A DNA stretch of 5,199 bases from Alphaproteobacteria bacterium (GCA_005884465.1 VAZH01000280.1:1-5199), one strand, 5' to 3'; shown: positions 1 through 5,199, counted from the first letter of the stretch. Notes: generated from the letters alone by a model not told the origin. Translations and numbers: made by a program.

Positions 1-1
1 A

Positions 2-511
2 TTTCATCATCAACCGTTCAACTACTTCGCCCCGTACGCGGAAGGTACGGCCGCCCGAGCCGAGCACCTGAAAGACATCGAGGAGTTCCTTGCCGCGCTG
101 CGAACAGGCAACCTGCCGGCCGTGGCCTTCGTCAAGCCAATCGGCGCTTACAACGAACACATGGGTTATACGGACTTGCTGCGAGGTCAGCAGTACGTGG
201 CAGATCTGGTCAAGGCGGTGCAAGGCAGTACCGCGTGGAAGGACAGCGTAGTCATCATCACGTACGACGAAGCCGGCGGGCGTTGGGATCACGTGCCGCC
301 GCCGCGGGGCGATCGTTGGGGTCCGGGGGTTCGCGTTCCGGCGATCATCATCTCGCCCTATGCCAAACGCCGCTTCGTCGATAACACGACGTATGAGACC
401 ACTTCGATCTTGAAGTTCATCGAAACCCGCTGGGACTTGGCGCCTCTGGGCAGTCGAGACGCTGCTGCGAACAACCTGCTGAACGCCTTCGACTTCTCGC
501 AGACTCCTTGA
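2..511 (+). CDS. Phosphoesterase family protein (acid phosphatase / phospholipase C-like), C-terminal part
   Basis: The frame is open from the left window edge, so the N-terminus is missing; 169 residues and a TGA stop are visible. The fragment starts with FHHQPFNYF. It then has the metal-site block ITYDEAGGRWDHVPPP (about residues 86-101), GPGVRVPAIIISPYAK (107-122) and TTSILKFIETRW (133-144). These are typical of the phosphoesterase family PF04185, which includes AcpA-type acid phosphatases and phospholipases C. Family members hydrolyse phosphate mono- or diesters, usually after export to the periplasm or outside. The signal peptide would lie outside the window, and the exact substrate cannot be read from this part. 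The first ATG/GTG codons inside (from 121 on) are internal, because homology extends upstream of them. No neighbour suggests a pathway, and no clear terminator follows the stop. The family call is firm; the choice between acid phosphatase and phospholipase C is open. Confidence 0.9.
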   Translation, partial: FHHQPFNYFAPYAEGTAARAEHLKDIEEFLAALRTGNLPAVAFVKPIGAYNEHMGYTDLLRGQQYVADLVKAVQGSTAWKDSVVIITYDEAGGRWDHVPPPRGDRWGPGVRVPAIIISPYAKRRFVDNTTYETTSILKFIETRWDLAPLGSRDAAANNLLNAFDFSQTP

Positions 512-862
512 TACTCGGAGGGCGAACTGACCGAGACTCGCCGAGGGAGAGCTTGGCGGAGGGGGAATGGTATAGCGGGGAGACTGTCAGAGTCGGACCT
601 TATGCAAAGCCACGGTTGCTGTCGGCTTTTGGCACTTTTCGGACCTTGCGCGATGTCCGACTTGAGTCCGGAATGCGCACCAAAGCGGACGTTCGCCCCC
701 GCCTCCGGATTCATGGGTTGCATTGGCGTCGCCAACTCGCTGGGTTGGTCAATCGCGCCGGCTCTGATATCTAGCTCGATGGATAATTTCGAAGTTGTGG
801 TTTTTCAGCAGGGATCAGCCTGCTCGCCCGGCTCGAGCGCTGAGCATTCGAAACCGGCGCGA
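512..862. other. Gene-free region with a possible decayed dispersed repeat
   Basis: No frame here has a credible start, ribosome site and protein-like composition; the short open frames look accidental. At 620-692 the text (GTCGGCTTTTGGCAC, then CACCAAAGCGGACGTTCG) resembles a multicopy intergenic repeat I recall from Bradyrhizobium and relatives, whose copies carry GTCCGCTTTTGGCAC-like and CCAAAGCGGACAT-like blocks. The match is imperfect, so this copy would be degenerate. Small symmetries are present: AGTCGGAC 591-598 with GTCCGACT 655-662; TCGGAC 639-644 with GTCCGA 655-660; a perfect TTGGCG-T-CGCCAA at 723-735; and AGCAGG 807-812 with CCTGCT 819-824. None is followed by a T run, so none looks like a terminator for the upstream phosphoesterase. 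Confidence 0.35.
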
Positions 863-879
863 GAGGTTAATTTAACCTC
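863..879. promoter_or_regulatory. Perfect palindrome GAGGTTAA-T-TTAACCTC
   Basis: Two 8-base arms (863-870 and 872-879) flank a single T, about 110 bases upstream of the kinase start. It is a possible dyad operator. The right arm is also the first half of the CtrA-like box at 872-886, so the two elements overlap and may not be independent. The symmetry is certain; its role is inferred. Confidence 0.4.
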
Positions 880-886
880 CCATTAA
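872..886. promoter_or_regulatory. Candidate CtrA binding site (TTAA-N7-TTAA)
   Basis: TTAA at 872-875 and TTAA at 883-886 are separated by exactly seven bases, matching the full alphaproteobacterial CtrA consensus TTAA-N7-TTAA. The first half is extended to TTAACC. It lies about 100 bases upstream of the kinase start in an AT-rich pocket of otherwise GC-rich DNA. GCTTTAAG at 901-908 is a weak match to the alphaproteobacterial -10 pattern (GCTANAWC type). It would place the box over the -35 area, as at CtrA-activated promoters. TTAA is palindromic, so the strand is not assigned. The motif match is seen; binding is inferred. Confidence 0.45.
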
Positions 887-986
887 GGTGATTTTTTAGC
901 GCTTTAAGGCAGCTCTTAATGATTTAGCGCCAGAGATAGACAATGCAAAAGCTCGCGGTATCAGCGGGCAGGATTTGTGTTGTTTG

Positions 987-2591
987 ATGAGTAACCCCGC
1001 AGATAAGCCTGAAGTCCTCCAGCTTCCGGCCGAAACGCCTGCCGCGGCGCCAATCCCTGACCGCCGCCGCGCCGCGCGGCGGGTGCGCGAGGCGCGCGAT
1101 CGGTTAACGTCGACCAGCGGCATACGCCCGACTTTCGATCGCGAGCTGCTTCGGCAATATGCCCGAACGCGGCTGTCGGCATCCTATGTCGTGATGCTGC
1201 TCGTGGCGGCCACCGGCCTGCTGTTCGGCTTCCTGATCGAGCCGGTTTCGGCGGCGGCCTGGACCTGCGGCATGTTCTGCATTCACGCCGTCATCATCCG
1301 CAATTGCGCCAGGTTTCTCGCCGAGCCGCCAAGGCTTACCGCAACCCCGACATGGCGAACGCGATTTGTTCTGCTCGATCTGCTCTACGGCCTGTGCTGG
1401 ATGGCGATCCTGATCTACCCGACAAGCCCGGATGTGGGCTCGAACACCCTGATGATGTTCATGATGCTGCTGGTGATCGCGGTATCGAGCATGCTCGCGG
1501 CAAGCCTTCCGGTCGCAGCCCTTGCCGCAACCGTTCCGGTCACCACCGCGATTGTAGCGAACTTCGTGCTGAGCGGTAGCTTCGACAATTACGTGCTCGC
1601 CCTTTTCGCGCTCGCCGCGGAAAGCTATTTTGCGCTGCTCGCCCATCGTCTGCATTCGACCACGCTGGCAACGCTGGAGGTGCGCGCCGAAAAAGACGCG
1701 CTGATCGGCGAGCTTGAGCAGGCGAAATCGATATCCGACGAGGCACGCCATCGCGCGGAATCGGCCAACGTCGCGAAGTCGCGGTTTCTGGCGCAAATGA
1801 GCCACGAGCTGCGGACGCCGCTCAATGCCATCCTCGGATTCTCCGAGGTGATGAAAAGTGAAATTTTCGGCGCCCACGCGATCCCGGTTTACAAGGAATA
1901 TTCGGCCGATATTCACAATTCGGGCGTACACCTGCTCAATCTCATCAATGAAATTCTCGATCTGTCGCGGATCGAAGCCGGCAGGTATGAACTCAACGAA
2001 GAGGCCGTATCGCTCGTGCACGTCGTCGCCGACTGCCATCATTTGCTGAAGCTGCGCGCCTCCAGCCGCGGCATCACCATCCACGAGGTGTTCGAGCAGA
2101 GCATGCCGCGAATTTGGGGCGATGAGCGCGCCACCCGGCAGATCGTGCTCAATCTGTTGTCGAATTCCATCAAGTTCACCCCGCAGGGCGGCGAGATCTG
2201 GCTGAAAGTGGGATGGACCGCCTCGGGCGGGCAATATCTGAGCGTCAAGGATACCGGCTCCGGCATTGCGGAGGATGAAATCCCCATTGTGCTGGCCTCG
2301 TTCGGTCAGGGCTCCAACTCGATCAAGTCCGCCGAGCAGGGCGCCGGCCTTGGATTGCCGATTGCAAAAAGCCTGATCGACATGCACGGCGGCACATTCA
2401 CCCTGAAATCGAAACTTCGCATCGGCACCGAGGTCATCGTCACCTTCCCGCCGGAGCGCGTGATGTCGGCGCTGGCTCCGACGGCCGAGGAAGCTCCGCC
2501 GCTGCAACCGGAGACCACGAACGCCGCTACTGCCGATGACAAGCGCCGGGCTCGCAACAAGCCGATCATGAGCGCCGGAACCGGGTTGTAA
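987..2591 (+). CDS. Membrane sensor histidine kinase, PleC/DivJ (PdhS-like) type
   Basis: This 534-residue kinase should autophosphorylate on histidine and pass phosphate to a response regulator at the inner membrane. Residues 1-65 are basic and alanine-rich. About 67-222 hold roughly six hydrophobic helices with short loops and no large periplasmic domain. A coiled-coil linker (about 225-265) leads to the HisKA domain with SHELRTP (phospho-acceptor His273). The HATPase part has the N box LLSNSIKF (Asn393), G1 DTGSGIA (Asp422 on), FGQG (439-442) and G2 GAGLGLPIAK (452 on). The tail of about 40 residues is proline/alanine-rich. The HisKA sequence (FLAQMSHELRTPLNAILGFSEVM, then EYSADIHNSGVHLL) is the form seen in PleC, DivJ and PdhS kinases, which act on DivK-type regulators; the exact orthologue is uncertain. 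No receiver domain is present. ATG 987 was chosen: TTG 975 and TTG 984 are in frame but only add four or one residues. AGGA 970-973 sits rather far (13 bases) from ATG 987. Two related genes follow on the same strand. Confidence 0.9.
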   Translation: MSNPADKPEVLQLPAETPAAAPIPDRRRAARRVREARDRLTSTSGIRPTFDRELLRQYARTRLSASYVVMLLVAATGLLFGFLIEPVSAAAWTCGMFCIHAVIIRNCARFLAEPPRLTATPTWRTRFVLLDLLYGLCWMAILIYPTSPDVGSNTLMMFMMLLVIAVSSMLAASLPVAALAATVPVTTAIVANFVLSGSFDNYVLALFALAAESYFALLAHRLHSTTLATLEVRAEKDALIGELEQAKSISDEARHRAESANVAKSRFLAQMSHELRTPLNAILGFSEVMKSEIFGAHAIPVYKEYSADIHNSGVHLLNLINEILDLSRIEAGRYELNEEAVSLVHVVADCHHLLKLRASSRGITIHEVFEQSMPRIWGDERATRQIVLNLLSNSIKFTPQGGEIWLKVGWTASGGQYLSVKDTGSGIAEDEIPIVLASFGQGSNSIKSAEQGAGLGLPIAKSLIDMHGGTFTLKSKLRIGTEVIVTFPPERVMSALAPTAEEAPPLQPETTNAATADDKRRARNKPIMSAGTGL

Positions 2592-2636
2592 CTGGAGCGC
2601 TTGCGCAAGTGACCGAATACGCATCACTATCCCTGA

Positions 2637-2846
2637 ATGAGCAAAGAAACGCCGTGTATCGCAGTCTGCATGATCGATCCCAAAACCAGCCTCTGCTTTG
2701 GCTGCGGACGCACGCTTCCGGAGATCGCGCGCTGGCACCGGATGGACCGCGCCGAGCGGCTTGCGGTGATGGCGCAGCTCGCGGCGCGCATGAACGACGC
2801 AGGTCTCCCGCAGCCCGGGATGGCGGAGAGTGCAAAGTCCGACTGA
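2637..2846 (+). CDS. DUF1289 family small cysteine protein
   Basis: This 69-residue protein is recognised by PCIAVCMIDPKTSLCFGCGRTLPEIARW near its N-terminus, with Cys7, Cys11, Cys20 and Cys23. This is the DUF1289 (PF06945) signature, C-x3-C ... C-x2-CGRT-x2-EI-x2-W. The four cysteines could bind a metal ion such as zinc, or an iron-sulfur cluster; this is inferred from spacing, and the family has no settled function. A helical stretch with MDRAERLAVMAQLAARM (about 36-52) follows, then a short polar tail. ATG 2637 directly follows an in-frame TGA (2634-2636), so no upstream start is possible, and the next ATG (2670) would lose the first two cysteines. No clear Shine-Dalgarno sequence precedes it, so translation may depend on the kinase 45 bases upstream. 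The aspartic protease starts 31 bases downstream. Confidence 0.88.
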   Translation: MSKETPCIAVCMIDPKTSLCFGCGRTLPEIARWHRMDRAERLAVMAQLAARMNDAGLPQPGMAESAKSD

Positions 2847-2866
2847 GCGACGATTACACTTGCATC

Positions 2867-2871
2867 GGAGG
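2867..2871 (+). promoter_or_regulatory. Ribosome binding site GGAGG deciding a GTG start
   Basis: A perfect GGAGG ends six bases before GTG 2878. The frame is open further upstream with an ATG at 2830, but that start overlaps the DUF1289 gene, has no comparable ribosome site, and would put a basic extension before the hydrophobic anchor. The GTG is therefore the preferred start of the protease. Confidence 0.8.
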
Positions 2872-2877
2872 CCCGCT

Positions 2878-3390
2878 GTGAGCCGGTTTTTGCTCGTCAT
2901 TCTCATGCTGGCGGCGACGGCCGGCGCCGTGGTCGCCTATACGGATCCGGAACAGATCGCGCGTGCCAGCGATACGGTATCGGAATTGCTGCGCAGGCGG
3001 GTCGCGTCTTCGGGCCGCGCCGTGCAGATCGCACGCGGACAGACCGGTGAGTTTACACTGAAGGCCAGGATCAACGGCGTGACCGCTCCGATGGTGATCG
3101 ACACCGGCGCGACCTGGGTTGTATTGACCTACGAGACGGCGAAGGCCGCCGGGCTGCCGCTGGAATTGCTCGAATATAACGTCGAGGTCGAAACCGCCGG
3201 TGGACACACCAGGGCGGCACGGCTGACGCTCGATCGCCTGGCGATCGGCAAGCTTGTCGAGCGTTCGGTGCCGGCGCTTGTAGTGCCGCACGGACAGATG
3301 AAGACCAATCTGCTCGGCATGAGCTTTCTGGATCGGCTGGAAAGCTGGGAAGTGCGCGCCGACAGGCTGATGCTGCACGGCTATCCATAA
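2878..3390 (+). CDS. Retropepsin-like aspartic protease, TIGR02281 type, membrane-anchored
   Basis: This 170-residue protein starts with a hydrophobic segment (SRFLLVILMLAATAGAVVAY, residues 2-21) that is either a signal anchor or a signal peptide, so the rest probably lies in the periplasm. After a linker come GEFTLKARINGVTAPMVIDTGAT, with the catalytic motif Asp75-Thr-Gly, and later LLGMSFLDRL (145-154), the hydrophobic-hydrophobic-Gly motif of single-domain retropepsins. It should work as a homodimer, each chain giving one aspartate. The layout matches the TIGR02281 clan AA aspartic protease family, common in alphaproteobacteria; no substrate can be named from sequence. It is the last gene of a likely operon with the DUF1289 protein and the histidine kinase. 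It ends 26 bases from the convergent dusA stop, with no clear terminator hairpin between. Confidence 0.9.
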   Translation: MSRFLLVILMLAATAGAVVAYTDPEQIARASDTVSELLRRRVASSGRAVQIARGQTGEFTLKARINGVTAPMVIDTGATWVVLTYETAKAAGLPLELLEYNVEVETAGGHTRAARLTLDRLAIGKLVERSVPALVVPHGQMKTNLLGMSFLDRLESWEVRADRLMLHGYP

Positions 3391-3416
3391 GCGCTATTCC
3401 GCAACAATGGTCGTTG

Positions 3417-4406
3417 TCAGGCGGCCATGGAAGCCGCGGCGCGGTCGTCGACCAGCGCGATCGCATCGCGCAAGACATTCACGCCGGCGCATGGCTTGAC
3501 GCCGTTTTCGGCGAGGTAACGGCGGAACGCACGCGCGCCCGGGACCCCATGAAACGCGCCAACGAAATGCCGCGTGATCGAATGCAGGCGGACGCCTTGC
3601 GCAAGTTCGCGCTCGATATAGGGCATCATCGCCTCGAATACGTCCTTCATCGTCGCGTGCGGCGCCGCCTCGCCGAATAGTTCGGGATCGGCCGTCAGCA
3701 ATCGCCATGGCTCCTGATAGGCTGCACGACCCAGCATGACGCCGTCGACAAAGCCGAGATGCCGCTTGGCCTCGGCAAGGCTTGCGATGCCGCCATTGAT
3801 GACGATAGGCAGGTCTGGCAAGGAGGCCTTCAGCCGATATACCCTGTTATAGTCGAGCGGCGGGATGTCCCGATTTTCCTTCGGCGACAATCCATTGAGC
3901 CAGGCCTTGCGGGCGTGGACGATCAGCGCGTCCGCGCCGGCTGCCATGACGCTGCGCGCCAGCGCATCCAGCGCAGCTTCCGGATCCTGATCGTCGATGC
4001 CAATCCGGCATTTGACCGTGACCGGAATGGTAATCGTGCGCTTCATGGCCTCGACACCAGCGGCGACCAGTGCCGGCTCCGCCATCAGGCAGGCGCCAAA
4101 CCGGCCATCCTTCACCCGATCCGACGGACAGCCGACATTGAGGTTGATTTCGTCATAGCCGAAATCCTCGCCGATTTTCGCCGACGTCGCGAGGTCGCGC
4201 GGATCGGAGCCGCCGAGTTGAAGCGCAACCGGATGTTCGCTGGCATCGAAGCCGAGCAGCCGACGGCGATCGCCATGAATGATGGCGCCGGTCGTCAGCA
4301 TCTCCGTGTAAAGCCGGGCACGCCGCGTCATCAGGCGATGGAAGACGCGGCAATGCCGGTCGGTCCAGTCCATCATCGGGGCGACCGAGAACTTGTGGTC
4401 TAACAT
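3417..4406 (-). CDS. dusA: tRNA-dihydrouridine(20/20a) synthase DusA
   Basis: The 329-residue enzyme reduces uridine to dihydrouridine at positions 20 and 20a of the tRNA D-loop, using FMN and NADPH in the cytoplasm. Visible family motifs are SVAPMMDWTDRHCR (residues 7-20), YTEMLTTGA, VALQLGGSDP, and NLNVGCPSDRV with the active-site Cys93. These are followed by VTVKCRIG (Lys132), VHARKAWLNGLSPKENR (His164, Arg166, Lys167), INGGI (203-207) and GVMLGRAAYQEPW (222-234). TEM, NVGCPS and HARKAWL in this form separate DusA from DusB and DusC. ATG 4406 gives the short N-terminus common in related species. The frame stays open to a TTG at 4463, which would add 19 unconserved residues. Neither start has a strong ribosome site; AATGAAAAC is all that precedes 4406. 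The gene stands alone on the minus strand, convergent with the protease and divergent from the transporter. The family and the symbol are secure; the start is likely. Confidence 0.95.
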   Translation of the reverse strand: MLDHKFSVAPMMDWTDRHCRVFHRLMTRRARLYTEMLTTGAIIHGDRRRLLGFDASEHPVALQLGGSDPRDLATSAKIGEDFGYDEINLNVGCPSDRVKDGRFGACLMAEPALVAAGVEAMKRTITIPVTVKCRIGIDDQDPEAALDALARSVMAAGADALIVHARKAWLNGLSPKENRDIPPLDYNRVYRLKASLPDLPIVINGGIASLAEAKRHLGFVDGVMLGRAAYQEPWRLLTADPELFGEAAPHATMKDVFEAMMPYIERELAQGVRLHSITRHFVGAFHGVPGARAFRRYLAENGVKPCAGVNVLRDAIALVDDRAAASMAA

Positions 4407-4504
4407 GTTGTTTTCATTGAATTTCGTAGCGTGAATCCGTTCAATCGATTTCTGGGCCGACAAATGATCCGAGCGATAGAACTAACGCGTTTTCCTTTCT
4501 TTTC

Positions 4505-4521
4505 AACTGGTTGAACCAATT
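4505..4521. promoter_or_regulatory. FadR/GntR-like operator, AACTGGT-TGA-ACCAATT
   Basis: This near-perfect dyad has TGGT-N3-ACCA at its core and one mismatch in the outer arms. That layout is typical of FadR-subfamily GntR regulators; the E. coli FadR consensus is AACTGGTCCGACCAGTT. The dyad sits 99 bases before the dusA start and about 510 bases before the transporter. It abuts the possible dusA -35 element. Regulation of the transporter is the more natural guess, since such regulators often control solute uptake. No GntR gene is in the window. The motif is seen; the regulator is inferred. Confidence 0.35.
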
Positions 4522-4555
4522 CTGGCTATTCGCCCTCGCCGATTATTGCTTAATC

Positions 4556-4596
4556 CGGTACTGCATTGCCGTACTGGCTGAGTGCGTGCAGTACCG
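4556..4596. repeat. 10-base perfect inverted repeat with GTACTG repeats
   Basis: CGGTACTGCA (4556-4565) and TGCAGTACCG (4587-4596) are exact reverse complements separated by 21 bases. The loop holds a third, direct copy of the core GTACTG (4571-4576) inside a small GCC-GTACT-GGC dyad. It could form an RNA hairpin or present several sites to a DNA-binding protein. No T run follows, so it is not a simple terminator. Confidence 0.6.
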
Positions 4597-4692
4597 CGTG
4601 CGGCGCGCTAACACACTTTACTTACCTCATAGACACTTCGATTCCGCGAGCACCTCCCAGATGACAGATCAACGTCACGGTGGAGTTGCTGA

Positions 4693-4729
4693 GCTTGATT
4701 CCGGCGCGCGTGTTGCTAAACAATCAAGC
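4693..4729. repeat. 8-base perfect inverted repeat GCTTGATT / AATCAAGC
   Basis: GCTTGATT (4693-4700) and AATCAAGC (4722-4729) are exact reverse complements with a 21-base spacer, the same spacer length as the inverted repeat at 4556-4596. The spacer is GC-rich at its start. No T run follows. The arms centre about three DNA turns apart, which would suit a pair of protein sites on one face; this is inference. Confidence 0.5.
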
Positions 4730-4743
4730 GACTGATAGATTAA

Positions 4744-4757
4744 CCGGCTTAAGCTGG
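4744..4757. promoter_or_regulatory. Near-palindrome CCGGCTTAAGCTGG
   Basis: The core GCTTAAGC is a perfect palindrome and the flanking CC/GG pairs match, with one mismatched pair between. It is a possible operator about 280 bases upstream of the transporter start. Short dyads like this occur by chance, so confidence is low. Confidence 0.2.
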
Positions 4758-4910
4758 CATGGCCATTTGGCCTTGGTTCTTGCCTGAAAGTCGATCAAGA
4801 TGCGGACGACGCCGACCGCATGCCCGAGGGCGCTCAAAGGATATCGAGCCGTGCGCACGGCGGGACCGGCCTTTGATCCCGGACGGCCCTCGTCCAACAT
4901 TTCAGATTTT

Positions 4911-4916
4911 TATTAT
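4911..4916 (+). promoter_or_regulatory. Possible -10 element TATTAT for the transporter gene
   Basis: TATTAT lies in a short AT-rich patch (TTTTTATTATG) in otherwise GC-rich DNA, about 118 bases before the start codon. No good -35 hexamer is seen 16-18 bases upstream, so the promoter may need an activator or may lie elsewhere. Confidence 0.2.
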
Positions 4917-5021
4917 GCGGAAGACCAGCCGCCATGGTTATCGCGGCGCACCGGGCGTCAAGGAGCAAGACGGCAAATACGTTCTAACTCGGAGCAAAAG
5001 ACTCCGCGGGAATACAAATGA

Positions 5022-5027
5022 GGGGAG
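5022..5027 (+). promoter_or_regulatory. Ribosome binding site GGGGAG of the transporter gene
   Basis: A purine-rich GGGGAG ends six bases before ATG 5034, an ideal distance. It fixes the start of the partial coding sequence that runs off the right edge. Confidence 0.75.
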
Positions 5028-5033
5028 TAAACA

Positions 5034-5199
5034 ATGGTTATCCACGCAACCAGCGTCCGTACAGTTCCTTCCGCTGAAAAGGAGCCAATCGCCGTCACAA
5101 GGCTGTTCTCCAAGATCGGTTGGCGGATTCTTCCTTTCCTGATTCTGTGTTACATGATCGCGTTTCTGGATCGCATCAACATTGGATATGCCCAGCTTC
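5034..5199 (+). CDS. Major facilitator transporter, anion:cation symporter-like, N-terminal part
   Basis: Only the first 55 residues are visible before the window ends; the full protein would be expected to have about 430 residues and twelve helices. A polar N-terminus of about 25 residues (with KEPIAVTRLFSKIGWR) leads into the first membrane helix, ILPFLILCYMIAFLDRINIGYAQL. The FLDRINIGYAQ block is the hallmark of the anion:cation symporter family (phthalate, tartrate and glucarate-type permeases), which usually shows YLDRxNIGFA here. Such proteins bring organic anions across the inner membrane with protons or sodium. The substrate cannot be told from this fragment. The start is well supported by GGGGAG six bases upstream. 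The upstream region is long and carries several dyads, as expected for an inducible catabolic transporter. Confidence 0.85.
   Translation, partial: MVIHATSVRTVPSAEKEPIAVTRLFSKIGWRILPFLILCYMIAFLDRINIGYAQL

Larger units (their letters stand above)
4407..5033. other. Gene-free region between dusA and the transporter, rich in symmetric elements
   Basis: No convincing coding sequence lies here. The open frames starting at 4511, 4759 and 4800 lack ribosome sites and recognisable domains, and two of them would run into or against the transporter start. The region must hold the dusA promoter (minus strand) and the transporter promoter and leader (plus strand). On the minus strand TTGAAA (4498-4503) is a possible dusA -35 element, but no good -10 follows at the right spacing. 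The dyads at 4505-4521, 4556-4596, 4693-4729 and 4744-4757 are listed separately. A small hairpin, CGGAG 4990-4994 with CTCCG 5002-5006, sits 27 bases before the transporter start. Confidence 0.6.

Noticed and set aside
807..824. AGCAGG/CCTGCT hairpin as a terminator
   Set aside because: The 6-base stem is followed by GC-rich DNA on the plus strand and by A-rich rather than T-rich DNA on the minus strand.
508..886. Small plus-strand open frames between the phosphoesterase and the kinase
   Set aside because: They overlap each other, lack ribosome sites and give arginine-rich text without domains; the stretch looks like non-coding or decayed repeat DNA.
1104..2906. 600-codon open frame on the minus strand opposite the kinase
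   Set aside because: It lies antisense to a clear histidine kinase, has no recognisable domain, and is rich in Arg, Gly, His and Gln, as expected from reading GC-rich coding DNA backwards.
2854..3378. 174-codon minus-strand frame opposite the aspartic protease
   Set aside because: The plus-strand gene has a catalytic DTG motif and a perfect ribosome site; the antisense frame shows neither family features nor a start signal.
3391..3416. Bidirectional terminator between the protease and dusA
   Set aside because: Only a 4-base CAAC/GTTG pairing is visible and there is no T run on either strand.
3759..4403. 214-codon open frame on the plus strand inside dusA
   Set aside because: It is antisense to dusA, whose motifs are unmistakable, and it has no domain or ribosome site.
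4740..4752. TTAACC...TTAAG as a second CtrA box
   Set aside because: The two TTAA cores are five bases apart, not seven, so the consensus spacing is not met.
4770..4795. Sigma-54 promoter (TGGC ... TTGC) in the transporter upstream region
   Set aside because: GG and GC are separated by 11 bases instead of the required 10, and sigma-54 promoters tolerate this poorly.
4759..5142. 127-codon plus-strand frame running into the transporter start
   Set aside because: It overlaps the well-supported transporter start in another frame and has no protein-like composition.

Overview
The window looks like chromosomal DNA of a GC-rich alphaproteobacterium, most likely Hyphomicrobiales and plausibly Bradyrhizobium or a relative. 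This rests on the GC-rich codon usage, the PleC/DivJ-type histidine kinase, the style of the DusA protein, and a CtrA-like site upstream of the kinase. The genus is inferred from recall of protein families, not from a search.

Layout. Positions 2-511 (+) hold the C-terminal part of a secreted-type phosphoesterase (acid phosphatase / phospholipase C superfamily), cut by the left window edge. Positions 512-986 have no convincing gene. They carry a stretch resembling a decayed dispersed intergenic repeat, five GANTC (CcrM-type) sites at 502-712, and a TTAA-N7-TTAA CtrA-like box at 872-886. Positions 987-3390 (+) hold three same-strand genes: a six-helix membrane histidine kinase, a small four-cysteine DUF1289 protein, and a membrane-anchored retropepsin-like aspartic protease (TIGR02281 type). 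Gaps of 45 and 31 bases make an operon likely. The tRNA-dihydrouridine synthase gene dusA follows on the minus strand (3417-4406), convergent with the protease, with only 26 bases between the stops.

Positions 4407-5033 are a second gene-free region. It holds the dusA upstream region, a FadR/GntR-like operator, two inverted repeats whose arms are each 21 bases apart, and the leader of the last gene. That gene, from 5034 to the right edge (+), is the N-terminus of a major facilitator transporter of the anion:cation symporter type.

Functionally this is mostly core housekeeping content. No defence system, CRISPR array, transposase, rRNA or tRNA gene was seen. The most interesting signal is regulatory: a cell-cycle type kinase whose upstream region combines a full CtrA-like box with a local excess of CcrM methylation motifs. 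This fits feedback of the CtrA circuit onto a kinase of the class that controls it, but it is inference from motifs only.
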